Assembly: GCF_030812855.1 (NCBI RefSeq)
Contig: NZ_JAUSTK010000036.1
Coordinates: 1-49,068, forward strand
Direction of reading: 5' to 3'
Origin: Paenibacillus wynnii
Lineage (GTDB): Bacteria > Bacillota > Bacilli > Paenibacillales > Paenibacillaceae
Length of the DNA stretch: 49,068 nt
Shown here: one piece after another, positions 36,117 through 44,322 of the stretch
How positions within the stretch are numbered: the stretch's first letter is position 1
Layout of the letters: the number at the start of each line of letters is the position of its first letter
Position numbers and translations under genes: made by a program
Notes under the pieces: model-generated
The model's input: only the letters and a program-made list of their open reading frames with translations
The model's database searches: none
Told to the model about the DNA's origin: nothing

Positions 36117-36345
36117 AGGAATACAACCCAAACGATTTACGAAGAAGTAAATATGATTTAGTTGTATGGAGTGCACCTATTCCTCCGAATATAAGCCCGT
36201 TTCCTTGGTTAGTTGTATTAAATACATCTAAATTCCCTCAATTTCACCATTTATGCCTGATTTACGTTTAATAGCTGCACAAGGTACAACTAAACGATTA
36301 TAGAGGACTTAAATGTTATAAATAGTTGTATGGAGTGCAGCTATT
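36117..36345. repeat. cluster of inverted-repeat modules (TAGTTGTA..GTGCAGCTATT family)
   Basis: TTAGTTGTATGGAGTGCACCTATT at 36158-36182 recurs nearly unchanged at 36321-36345 and in inverted form at 36270-36292. The last two form AATAGCTGCAC/GTGCAGCTATT (11 bp) and TACAACTA/TAGTTGTA (8 bp) with 4-base bulges. A shortened inverted arm at 36117-36137 faces the first copy, and GTTAGTTGTATTAAAT at 36208-36223 is a partial copy. No gene is seen between 35995 and 36474. Confidence 0.75.
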
Positions 36346-36402
36346 CTGCCAACAGAGCAGCACGCCCATGTAACAAGCTAGTCTGTTTATCATTGTAATA
36401 CA

Positions 36403-36438
36403 AAAAAGATGCCTTAAGCCCCTTCGGCTTCAAGACAT
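36403..36438 (-). terminator. intrinsic terminator of the PF06541 gene
   Basis: GATGTCTTGAAGCC pairs with GGGCTTAAGGCATC around GAAG, followed by six T on the minus strand, 37 bases past the stop. Confidence 0.88.
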
Positions 36439-36474
36439 CCCTATCCCTGTTATTTAAACATACTCCAACTCCTA

Positions 36475-37047
36475 TTAACTCTCACCCAGCTCCAGCTTCT
36501 TCTCTCCTCGGCGCCGTGTCCAACTTGTCCACAATAAATCAGCCGTAAAGAAAAATGCGACTGCCGGTAAAAGCAACTCCCATAACAGTTCAACCCGCTG
36601 GTATAAAAATTCCATTAGCGGCTGAATTCCATAAATACAAGCTACACTTAAAATCCACCAGTATAGCGAAAATCGCAGACATATATGTCCCTGCAGCTGA
36701 TAACGCAGACCGGAGTAATCCCACCATTGCTTATGGAATAATGTCTTCAGCATCCATCCGCTTATAAATTCAACAGCTGACGGAATGATTAGCGCGAGCA
36801 GCAGAAATACAGGGAGCGACAGTGCCAGATCTCTTGCCATCAACAGGAAAAGGGGGGCGAATCCATACATCGGCTTAAAAGGCCCCTTCATAAACCCTTC
36901 CTTGCGAAAGCTCCCATTACTATATAGATTATAGGTTCCCTCCAGTACCCATCCCAGAAAAGAATACATAATAAAATAGAAGAAATATTGCTCAGCACCA
37001 GTAACATGTGTATATCCATCCAATGAAAAAATCGGCAATATAGTCAT
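36475..37047 (-). CDS. PF06541-type membrane protein (putative ABC-transporter type IV)
   Basis: 190 residues with about five membrane helices. The segment FFYFIMYSFLGWVLEGTYNL and GPFKPMYGFAPL, with WWDYSGLRYQLQGHICLRFSLYW, is diagnostic of this family, which is widespread in Bacillota and has no proven function despite its name. No ATPase is nearby. It lies just downstream, on the same strand, of the group II intron. Before intron insertion it was the next gene after the small protein at 39101-39286. Confidence 0.82.
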   Translation of the reverse strand: MTILPIFSLDGYTHVTGAEQYFFYFIMYSFLGWVLEGTYNLYSNGSFRKEGFMKGPFKPMYGFAPLFLLMARDLALSLPVFLLLALIIPSAVEFISGWMLKTLFHKQWWDYSGLRYQLQGHICLRFSLYWWILSVACIYGIQPLMEFLYQRVELLWELLLPAVAFFFTADLLWTSWTRRRGEKKLELGES

Positions 37048-37152
37048 TTGTCCCGCCCCCAGTTGTCATTATTTACATCAGGCCTCTAACGGGACATATT
37101 ATGCCTTGGTTAGCCGGTAGCTATGCGCAAGCTTCAAATTTAATGAATCAGC

Positions 37153-39034
37153 ATCGAGTAGGAAGGGGCGGCGAGCCCCTGTCCTCTCACACCACCGTAC
37201 ATGCGGGTCCGCATACGGCGGTTCCAAAAGGTTAACAAAGTTCCAGATAACGAGAAAGTAAACTTTTCAGCCCTTTCGCTTCCCAGTAGGAAGTGGGAAG
37301 GGCGTTATTCGTGTTCCGGGACATTTCCCATGCGCCTCGCCTCGAGTTGGCCATTGCAAAACAAGCCCACTCTGGGACCCCAAGTGCCCGGAGTTCTCGA
37401 ATTCGTGTTCGCACTCGTTTCCATTGCTTCCATAGGCACATTCGGAGCCTTCTCCGAATCCACTGGTCCAACTTTTGGAAGTGCGTCTTGGCCGAAGCTA
37501 GACGGAAATACCCGAGCCACCCCATCAGATAGCGATTTAATCGGCTAATTCTCTCCTCCATGGATATGGACCCTGTTCGATTCGTCAGTTCGCGAACCCT
37601 TTCTTTAAATGCAGAGAGGGTCTTCGGTGCTAAGCGAATCGTTGCCTGCTTCTGACTTAGAAAACTGAACCCTAAGAACTTCCGGTTCCAAGGTCTGGCC
37701 ACCGCGCTTTTCTCCCGATTCACTTTCAGTTTTAGCTTTCCTTCTACAAATCTGCTTACCGATTCCATAACGCGTTCACCGGCACGCTTACTCGCCACAA
37801 AGATGTTGCAATCGTCCGCATAGCGTACGAATCGCAACCCTCGTCCCGTCAATTCCTTATCCAGATCATCCAGTAGAATGTTCGCCAAAAGCGGGCTGAG
37901 TGGACCGCCCTGCGGCGTTCCTTCTCGGCTGCGCTCCAGCTTTCCATCTACCATCACTCCAGCGTTCAGGTAGGCACGAACCAGTGTCAGCACTCTTTTG
38001 TCCTCCACTTTCCGCGCCACTCTTGCCATCAGCATGTCATGATTCACCTGGTCAAAGAATCTCTCCAGATCAAGGTCCACGACCCATCTCAGGCCACCTT
38101 GGATATATCTTTGGGCTTGTTTGACTGCGTCATGCGCACTCTTTCCCGGGCGAAAACCGTAGCTATACCAGGAGAAATGCGCGTCAAAGATCGGGTTCAT
38201 GACTTGTAGAAGTGCTTGCTGGAGGAAACGGTCCATCACGGTCGGGATGCCTAGCTGCCGTACACCGCCTCCGGGTTTGGGGATTTCCACCCGTTTGACT
38301 GGCGCAGGTCTGTAAGTTCCCGTCAGAAGTTCAGTTTTCACCGATGCCCAGTGTGTATTCAGGTAAACTTGTAGATTCGCTACCGTTACACCGTCCACAC
38401 CGGGCGCTCCTCCGTTTTGCACCACTCGTTTGTAAGCGAGTCGAAGGTTATCTCCTTCGAGCATTCGCTCCAGCAAGTTGTTCTGGTCTTCGCGAGAGGA
38501 ATGGACGACTTGTGCCGACGAAGAACTCGGCGCTCCGGCATACCCTGACGGCTTCACCGCTTCTCTTTGCCGCAAGCTCTCTTGCGAGATATTCTGCTGT
38601 CGTTGCTCTTCATGCGAACGCATCGCTTTCCTCTCTCCTTTCGGTTCAGCCCTTCCGTAAGCTGTTGCAACAGCTTCCGTACTATGGCTTCTGCTGACTC
38701 CTGCCAATTCAGCGCAGCCTCTCGGCTACGGTTACAAGTTTTTTTTCCTTGCTTATCTGGCAGGCCTCCCCAGATAAGAACGCCATCTTTCCACCCGCGA
38801 CCACTGGAGTATACCGCGCCAGCCCTTGGCGGCTTTGGATTTCGTCATGTTTAGGTGACTCATCCGACTGACACAGCCTCAAATCCAGTTCGTGTACCTT
38901 GGCCCGTGCTTTTGCCTCCGGCTTCCTTCAGATTCCACCTCACGGTGGACACCCTTGCCCTTGGCTAACGGTAGGCGCTCGCCAGCCCCCGTTCGGGACT
39001 TTCACCCTAAAGATGACGCCCATGCTGGGCGTAC
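37153..39034 (-). mobile_element. class C group II intron, complete
   Basis: The 5' end GTACGCCCAGCATGGGCG on the minus strand at 39034 is followed by TTTAGGGTGAAAGTCCCGAAC, typical of class C introns. After the encoded protein comes a domain V hairpin (37188-37224, GAACCGCCGTATGCGG with CCGCATGTACGGTGG) and a domain VI stem ending CCTACTCGAT at 37153. Length 1882. It is inserted a few bases after the stem of an intrinsic terminator, the known target type of this class. The encoded protein has an intact active site, so it may still be mobile. Confidence 0.9.
37232..38623 (-). CDS. ltrA: group II intron-encoded reverse transcriptase/maturase
   Basis: 463 residues from the ATG at 38623 (GGAGAGG upstream). 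Reverse transcriptase domains run from about 60 to 320 with the active site YADD at 268-271, GTPQGGPLSPLLANI and the GVDG segment. The maturase/thumb domain (RLNRYLMGWLGYFRLA) follows. There is no C-terminal HNH endonuclease, as expected for class C. It splices its intron RNA and reverse-transcribes it at new sites. Confidence 0.95.
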   Translation of the reverse strand: MRSHEEQRQQNISQESLRQREAVKPSGYAGAPSSSSAQVVHSSREDQNNLLERMLEGDNLRLAYKRVVQNGGAPGVDGVTVANLQVYLNTHWASVKTELLTGTYRPAPVKRVEIPKPGGGVRQLGIPTVMDRFLQQALLQVMNPIFDAHFSWYSYGFRPGKSAHDAVKQAQRYIQGGLRWVVDLDLERFFDQVNHDMLMARVARKVEDKRVLTLVRAYLNAGVMVDGKLERSREGTPQGGPLSPLLANILLDDLDKELTGRGLRFVRYADDCNIFVASKRAGERVMESVSRFVEGKLKLKVNREKSAVARPWNRKFLGFSFLSQKQATIRLAPKTLSAFKERVRELTNRTGSISMEERISRLNRYLMGWLGYFRLASAKTHFQKLDQWIRRRLRMCLWKQWKRVRTRIRELRALGVPEWACFAMANSRRGAWEMSRNTNNALPTSYWEAKGLKSLLSRYLELC

Positions 39035-39073
39035 TAAAAAAAGACATAACCCCCGAGGGTTATGTCTTTATAG
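39035..39073 (-). terminator. intrinsic terminator of the small gene and intron target
   Basis: AAAGACATAACCC-TCGG-GGGTTATGTCTTT with a T-run on the minus strand. The intron begins immediately after the T-run. Stem 39042-39072. Confidence 0.9.
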
Positions 39074-39100
39074 CAAGTGCCCGGAACTTATCTCCCGGCA

Positions 39101-39286
39101 TTAGGTTTGTTTAGACTGCTCTTTCAAAATCGGTGTCAGTGGTTGATCATCATTCTGTTTCCTTAGCATCTCCAGCTTGAGTTCACTGCGAACACCAAAA
39201 TCAGATCCGTACCTCTTCTCGAGGTTCCCTATCAGGGAGTCACCGCGTTTCTGCCGATATCGGCCGTTCTCGTTCCGACTACGCAT
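39101..39286 (-). CDS. small basic hypothetical protein
   Basis: 61 residues, Arg/Lys/Asn-rich N-terminus (MRSRNENGRYRQKRGDSL), no membrane segment. The ATG at 39286 has GGGGAGG 7 bases upstream, better than the ATG at 39304. An intrinsic terminator follows 28 bases after the stop, so it is a complete small transcription unit. The segment LIGNLEKRYGSDFGVRSELKLE looks structured and helical. Function unknown. Confidence 0.7.
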   Translation of the reverse strand: MRSRNENGRYRQKRGDSLIGNLEKRYGSDFGVRSELKLEMLRKQNDDQPLTPILKEQSKQT

Positions 39287-39389
39287 TTCATTTCCTCCCC
39301 GCAATTCAAATTGCTTGAGTACTGAAAAATCTGCGATGATCTTGAGAAGCTAGACGTGATGAGGTTGTACCTCTCTTAGTATACCGTAT

Positions 39390-39851
39390 CTACAAAAAAC
39401 TTCTCAATACCTGTACCGCCAGCTCGTGATCTTCTTTTTGCGGAAGACCTGACACGGTAACCGTTCCAACGATTCCAACATTGCGGATAATAATCGGAAA
39501 AGCACCGCCATGTGCTGCATAATCAGCACCCGACACCTCAAATACCTGTTCAAAGGTTGATCTGCTTGCTTGGAGCATATTACTAATATAATAAGAACTG
39601 TGTCCGAATCGGTTGACTACGTTGTTTTTTCGGCGAATCCATTGTTCATTATCTGCTGCCGTACCCTCCATGGCCAGATGGAACAATCTTTGACCATTAC
39701 GAGTGATATCAATGGTTATTGCCTTGCCCAGCTCTCGGGCTGTTTCGTACAGCTTGAGGCCTATCTCTACCGCCATTTCGTTGGTGAAACGGGAAAATAC
39801 GATTTCTTCTTCCAACTTCAAAAGCTCCTGCAGCACATTTTCGCTCGACAT
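39390..39851 (-). CDS. UPF0303 / heme-degrading-domain (HbpS/GlcG-like) protein
   Basis: 153 residues. The central part GLKLYETARELGKAITIDIT and the C-terminal HGGAFPIIIRNVGIVGTVTVSGLPQKEDHELAVQVL are characteristic of the DUF336/UPF0303 fold. Members bind heme or are uncharacterised. The start is ATG with AGGAG upstream. Single gene. The role here is unknown. Confidence 0.85.
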   Translation of the reverse strand: MSSENVLQELLKLEEEIVFSRFTNEMAVEIGLKLYETARELGKAITIDITRNGQRLFHLAMEGTAADNEQWIRRKNNVVNRFGHSSYYISNMLQASRSTFEQVFEVSGADYAAHGGAFPIIIRNVGIVGTVTVSGLPQKEDHELAVQVLRSFL

Positions 39852-39916
39852 GGTCCACTCTCCTATGTAGAAGTACGTTTTCTCTTAACTCTACATGAAG
39901 CGCTTACCTGTGACAA

Positions 39917-39951
39917 TTAAAAAAACAGACCGCCTAATAAAGGGGCGGCCG
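39917..39951 (-). terminator. intrinsic terminator of the 60-residue gene
   Basis: GCCGCC and GGCGGT arms around a CCTTTATTA loop, then CTGTTTTTTTAA on the minus strand, 18-40 bases past the stop at 39968. Confidence 0.75.
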
Positions 39952-39967
39952 CAGTCATCCATTTCAT

Positions 39968-40150
39968 TTAAATATCCTTATTATTCGGAATTGGGTCTGG
40001 ATGTGCAGTAGGTGCGGGTTTGGCTGTCCATTCATCGGCTTCCGGCTCAATGTCCACACCGTTTTTCATTTTCTTCATTTCTGCCAATGAGTCTCCATCT
40101 TTATTTGCTTTGTTCCGGATATCAGCTTCATTTTGAGTTTGATCTGACAT
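39968..40150 (-). CDS. small acidic hydrophilic protein, unknown
   Basis: 60 residues, rich in Asp, Glu, Lys, Asn and Pro, with no membrane segment and probably disordered. AAGGAGG lies 7-8 bases before the ATG and a terminator follows, so it is very probably translated. Its composition recalls small acid-soluble or stress-type peptides, but no family motif is seen. Confidence 0.7.
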   Translation of the reverse strand: MSDQTQNEADIRNKANKDGDSLAEMKKMKNGVDIEPEADEWTAKPAPTAHPDPIPNNKDI

Positions 40151-40243
40151 GTTAAATCCTCCTTCATACGGGCTGCATTTTGTTGTTCCTTAGTTATAGT
40201 TACCCGTTGAAGTGATTTACAAACATGGACTCAAGGATACATC

Positions 40244-40783
40244 CTATTTAAAGCTCTGTTCTAATTCATCGACATGGTGTTGCATTAATTCATCAAAGGC
40301 CCTCAGTGAAGAGTCTCTGTCCGTTGCCGGTAAGCTAAGAATGATATCATCAATAGTTGTTGAACCTTGATTTAGGGCCTTGTATAAGGTGCTCACGGTT
40401 TTACCTGAATCATTCGACTGTTGCACCTTGAGACTCCATACACTGAAATCTTTGTTAGCTAACACCATGGCCAGATGGTCTCGCGGAGGTCTCTCATTCT
40501 CTGCTTCTGTACATTGCATAATAGCGAACTTAGGTTCCAGACTACAGTTTGTATATTCCTGCCTGTTCACTGTGATCCTTCCAAGATAGCTCTCCGACTT
40601 CTCATCAAATACACCTGATAAAGAGATTGATACTTTCTTAGAAAAGCTGGTATCCTCCAGTTTATAAGCAGTAGCTTCAAATTGTTGATCCACATGAATG
40701 GTCTTGGGTGCGCTGGTAAAACCATAAATTATAAACCCTATTACAGACAAAATAGCAACACTGCTATAAATTATCTTTTTCAA
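40244..40783 (-). CDS. membrane-anchored hypothetical protein
   Basis: About 179 residues from a TTG at 40783 behind GAGGGAAG; GTG codons slightly upstream are alternatives. One N-terminal membrane helix (KKIIYSSVAILSVIGFIIYGF) and an outside domain with two Cys (NCSLEPK, MQCTEAE), perhaps a disulfide. No recognised family. It starts just after the nitroreductase stop and is probably cotranscribed with it. Confidence 0.7.
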   Translation of the reverse strand: MKKIIYSSVAILSVIGFIIYGFTSAPKTIHVDQQFEATAYKLEDTSFSKKVSISLSGVFDEKSESYLGRITVNRQEYTNCSLEPKFAIMQCTEAENERPPRDHLAMVLANKDFSVWSLKVQQSNDSGKTVSTLYKALNQGSTTIDDIILSLPATDRDSSLRAFDELMQHHVDELEQSFK

Positions 40784-40806
40784 AAGCACCACTTCCCTCG
40801 CTAAAA

Positions 40807-41481
40807 TCACACCCACTGTGTAACTTGGTCCGTCGATTGCCGTGTTTTCTTACCGGGTTCATTCTGACGATATCCAAAGGCCACCATGCAGGAGATTCCG
40901 AAATGCTCAGGGTCCATTATTCCTTCTTCGATTAGAACCTTTTCAATGTTGTCCCTCTCAAAGCCTTCCATTGGGCAGGAGTCAATGCCTATTAGAGCAG
41001 CGGCTGTCATCATGTTCCCAAGTGCCAAATACGTCTGCCGACAGCTCCATTCAAACATCACCCGCTCATTCTCTTGCAATCTAAAGCCGGTTCTCAAGAA
41101 CTTATCATAGGTTGTACCTTTAGCCAGCACGACTTCCGGAGGCAGCTCCTGAACATTTTCCATCATGTTCTTGATATAATCAGAGTCCGCGACCATATCT
41201 TTTGGAAGCCTTGATAAAATAAGTACAAAGTGACTCGCTGTTGCCAGCTGCTTTTGGGCTCCAGACGCGTAAGGACGCAGCTTCTCCCGAATCTCTTGGT
41301 TTTGCACAACAACAAACCTCCACGGCTCAAAGCCAAAGGAGCTCGGAGATAGACGTCCGGTTTCCAGAATAAACTGAAAGTCGGAATCTGTAATTTTCTT
41401 GCTGATGTCAAATTCTTTAGTGGCATGTCTGAATTTCATGGCAGACAGGATATCTTTCTGAGTCGTTGTCCATTTATCCAC
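40807..41481 (-). CDS. nitroreductase-family NAD(P)H flavin oxidoreductase
   Basis: 224 residues, GTG start with AGGGAG about 10 bases upstream. Nitroreductase fold: FRHATKEFD at the N-terminus (FMN phosphate contact), LSPSSFGFEPWRFVVV, and IDSCPMEGFERDNIEK near the C-terminus. Members reduce nitroaromatics, quinones or azo compounds using FMN; this one resembles the MhqN/YdfN and NfsB branches. The membrane-anchored hypothetical gene follows directly. Confidence 0.9.
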   Translation of the reverse strand: MDKWTTTQKDILSAMKFRHATKEFDISKKITDSDFQFILETGRLSPSSFGFEPWRFVVVQNQEIREKLRPYASGAQKQLATASHFVLILSRLPKDMVADSDYIKNMMENVQELPPEVVLAKGTTYDKFLRTGFRLQENERVMFEWSCRQTYLALGNMMTAAALIGIDSCPMEGFERDNIEKVLIEEGIMDPEHFGISCMVAFGYRQNEPGKKTRQSTDQVTQWV

Positions 41482-41698
41482 GCTTTGTGACTCCCTTTCG
41501 TAACACTGATTAAGTTAGATGGTTCGCTGAACATATGATTAATAATAGATTAAATGTGTCTATTTTTAAAGCAATCCTATCTTTTAGACAAAACTTCCTC
41601 CTCATATTACTTCACATGGGCTAGCCAGTTTTCCCGAACGGGAACACCGCTCTTATAAATCATATAAAAAAAATCACAAAAATCTAGAATTTGAGGTT

Positions 41699-41728
41699 AA
41701 CATAAAGGATATTAGCCGTCTTTATGTT
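41699..41728. promoter_or_regulatory. inverted repeat upstream of the LtrA-type gene (possible operator)
   Basis: AACATAAAG and CTTTATGTT, 9 bp each with a 12-base spacer, about 36 bases before the ATG and next to a TATAAA box (41729-41734). The other bases of the 41482-41763 gap show nothing distinct. Confidence 0.4.
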
Positions 41729-41763
41729 ATAAAATTACGAAATGTGATCCGGGAGGTAATTAC

Positions 41764-42852
41764 ATGACACCAAAGAAAGTAACTTGGTTGGAGCTTTTCT
41801 ATGATTTACTTTTTGTAGCTGCTGTTTCTAAAGCAAGTCATGTCCTCGTGCATGTAGAGCATGGTGTAATTCCTTTTGAATACTTGGCGAAGTTTGTATT
41901 AATCTTCATTCCCATCTGGTGGGCTTGGGCAGGCCAGACCCTTTTTATGAACCGTTTTGGACAGGATATCATAAAGCATCGTATCTATTTAATTCTTCAA
42001 TTATTTTTCGCACTCATTATGACGGCTAGCTTATCGGTAGAATTTGATCAATACTATATATCGTTTCTTGTGGGTTATGCAGGTCTAAGAAGCATGACCG
42101 CTCTTCAATATCTTTCTGTTCACCAAAAAGAACATGGCCACAATCAAGCCACAGCGCGTTATCTGGGAACTTATTTTTGGGTGGGCATAGCCATCTCCTG
42201 CACTTCTCTATTTTTTGATTCATGGCTTCGTTACACCGTTTTGTACGCCGGAATTATTGCCGATATCATGGTGCCCATAGTCGGAAGACGGATTTTAAAG
42301 AAAACCCCCGTAAATACCCATCATTTGTTAGAACGCTTCGCTTTGTTTACATTGATTCTTCTTGGAGAGTCCGTGATAAGTATCCTAGCCGTGTTACAGT
42401 CGAGCGTCTGGACCTGGCACTCTGTTGTATTTGCAGCCATAACCTTTGTTTTAATCCTAGCGATATGGTGGCAGTATTTTGACAATGTGGAAAAGAAGGT
42501 AGACAAGACAAAACAAACAGCCGGGCAAGCCATTATCTATGGTCATTTATTCATATTTCTGGCGATGAGTATGCTTGCGGCTTCTATTCAATTATTATTC
42601 TTGGAGCAGCTAAACAATCTATTTATACTGACGTTTATGTATGGGTCTGTAGTGCTGTACTTTTTTTCTACGACCTTCGTTTTCCATAAATTCAGAGATA
42701 AAGAGCAGCAGCTGGAGCTCTATCATTTAGTGTTCTTGGTAGGGCTGCTTGGAGTTTTGTTTGCGGTTAACTTGTTGTTCGATGTCCCCAATTATTTAAT
42801 AGTAGGCGGGTTGGCGTTGTTTTTTATCATTTATGCAAAAGTGACGACTTAA
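41764..42852 (+). CDS. low temperature requirement protein A (LtrA) family membrane protein
   Basis: 362 residues with about 11 membrane helices. The start VTWLELFYDLLFVAAVSKASH and segments WWAWAGQTLF, FALFTLILLGESV and LAIWWQYFDN are the signature of PF06772. The family was named after Listeria LtrA; its biochemical role is unknown. Despite the name it is unrelated to the intron protein. GGGAGG lies 7 bases before the ATG. Confidence 0.9.
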   Translation: MTPKKVTWLELFYDLLFVAAVSKASHVLVHVEHGVIPFEYLAKFVLIFIPIWWAWAGQTLFMNRFGQDIIKHRIYLILQLFFALIMTASLSVEFDQYYISFLVGYAGLRSMTALQYLSVHQKEHGHNQATARYLGTYFWVGIAISCTSLFFDSWLRYTVLYAGIIADIMVPIVGRRILKKTPVNTHHLLERFALFTLILLGESVISILAVLQSSVWTWHSVVFAAITFVLILAIWWQYFDNVEKKVDKTKQTAGQAIIYGHLFIFLAMSMLAASIQLLFLEQLNNLFILTFMYGSVVLYFFSTTFVFHKFRDKEQQLELYHLVFLVGLLGVLFAVNLLFDVPNYLIVGGLALFFIIYAKVTT

Positions 42853-42941
42853 CAATTGCTAGGGCATCTTTTTTCGATAAAGGTCCTATATATATTAGCA
42901 AACACCAACGTTTTGCCGAGATGTATCGTGATCTGCAGAAC

Positions 42942-42980
42942 AAAAGCCTGAATCTCTGAGTAGAGAATTTCAGGCTTTTC
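42942..42980 (+). terminator. intrinsic terminator downstream of the LtrA-type gene
   Basis: AAAAGCCTGAA pairs with TTCAGGCTTTT, followed by CTTTAT on the plus strand. A frame ending at 42960 (see findings) lies just before and within it. Confidence 0.75.
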
Positions 42981-43067
42981 TTTATATTTACTAGAGGTTT
43001 ACAACTTGTATTTACGTATAAAATAGGTCGGTGTACAGCTCCAGGCATGACAATTGCGATGTCTGAT

Positions 43068-43740
43068 TTATTCAGGTTCTATTGTATGGATAGAAAATAA
43101 ATAATTTCCTGAACCTGCGACTAGTGTAACCCCATCCAAGCTTTCTTCTGCTGATAAAATTCCCTCAGACGTTGCTGCGGGACCGCTTTCTTCCGCTAAC
43201 TCAGTCAGCCTTACCCCCGGAAGCACAATTTGAGCCGTGCTATTCACTGGGATTCGAATCCGCTTATATGCAGCTTCCGTATCATCCAGATCCAAACCCG
43301 CAACATATCGGTACAGCCATTCCCCGATTGCGCCATAGGCGTAATGATTATAGGAGTTCATATCCTCACTCCAGAATGAACCGTCCGGCTTAATCCCATC
43401 CCAATACTCCCAAATCGTTGTCGCTCCCTTAGTAATAGAATAGAGCCAGGAGGGATAGCTTTCCTGCAGCAGCAAGCGAAAAAGGACGTAGCAACCATGT
43501 CCAAAGGAGTCGCACCGACATAACTGTTTTCCTTGGCATCCAACCCAAGCCAATCACCGAAGTGGAATCCTGTATTCCACAAGTGCTGCTCGGCACCCTG
43601 CCCTTTAATATAATCCACCCATGCCTTCATACTGTCATACTGCTCAGCCAGCAGTCGGTCATCTCCATAACAGAGATACTGAATCCACGGACAGATCACA
43701 GCCGCATCGCCCCATGCCGCTGATGTTTGCGTTTGATCTT
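43068..43740 (-). pseudogene. broken alpha-L-rhamnosidase (GH78) gene
   Basis: Two frames give consecutive pieces of a GH78 enzyme. Part one (43740 to about 43474) contains SAAWGDAAVICPWIQYLCYGD and LWNTGFHFGDWLGLDAKE. Part two (about 43472 to 43068) contains ESYPSWLYSITKGATTIWEYWDG and SFWSEDMNSYNHYAYGAIGEW. Between them the stretch of over 100 residues normally present is missing and the frame changes. The 5' two thirds of the gene are absent. Inactive. Confidence 0.85.
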
Positions 43741-43753
43741 CGTTCACATTGGA

Positions 43754-43859
43754 CGAGTTGCCATCAAGAAAGTCAGCGATATCACCTCAGCCGTGGGTTA
43801 TCAGGATATTTCACATTTTTATGCGATTTTCAAAAAAGAAAACCGGAGTGGCTCCCCGG
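43754..43859 (+). pseudogene. C-terminal scrap of an AraC-family regulator
   Basis: Plus-strand frame VAIKKVSDITSAVGYQD followed by ISHFYAIFKKE matches the second helix-turn-helix of AraC/YesN proteins. No start, first helix-turn-helix or sensor part is present. It adjoins the broken rhamnosidase gene. Confidence 0.7.
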
Positions 43860-43872
43860 TCTTATCGTCGTC

Positions 43873-44241
43873 CTATTTAAAAAACATCTCGGCTTTATCC
43901 AGGTGTTCGTCCTTGACTTGGCTTGAAATGGCTCTGAACCCTGCCATAATTACAGCGGCATCATCTGTGAGGCCCATGGCAATGAAGGCATCGGGAATCG
44001 CATCAATGGGTGTTATAAAATACGCCAAAGCACCAAAAGCTATACCTTTAGCCCATAAAGGTGTTTTTGAATCCAGCGCACAATAATACATGGCAACGGC
44101 ATCCCTCGTAAACGGAACCTTTCCTGCGAATTTCTTTGTTTTTGCCCAGAATCCGCTTTTTACAAGCTCCTCATTTTCCTTGCTGTACTGAATACTTTCC
44201 ACATTGGGTTCAGTAGCTTTTTGTATTTCATTATTTTTCAT
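43873..44241 (-). CDS. YkvA/DUF1232 membrane protein
   Basis: 122 residues from the ATG at 44241, which has GGAGGGG 6 bases upstream (a TTG at 44256 lies on the site). The conserved core is WAKGIAFGALAYFITPIDAIPDAF and GLTDDAAVIMAGF, diagnostic of DUF1232 (YkvA). Two hydrophobic segments follow a 55-residue soluble N-terminus. Function unknown. Single gene. Confidence 0.88.
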   Translation of the reverse strand: MKNNEIQKATEPNVESIQYSKENEELVKSGFWAKTKKFAGKVPFTRDAVAMYYCALDSKTPLWAKGIAFGALAYFITPIDAIPDAFIAMGLTDDAAVIMAGFRAISSQVKDEHLDKAEMFFK

Positions 44242-44322
44242 GGATTTCCCCTCCAAAGATGTAATCCTTACCTAAATAGATTAAACTGATTATAAGAATA
44301 TAGAAGCACCCGAGGTGAGGTA

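Noticed and set aside
37201..37548. Plus-strand frames within the group II intron (also 38344-38697 and 38892-39114)
   Set aside because: They are opposite-strand shadows of the maturase gene and of structured intron RNA.
39893..39908. cre-like AAGCGCTT palindrome upstream of the UPF0303 gene
   Set aside because: Three or more mismatches to the CcpA consensus outside the core in either orientation.
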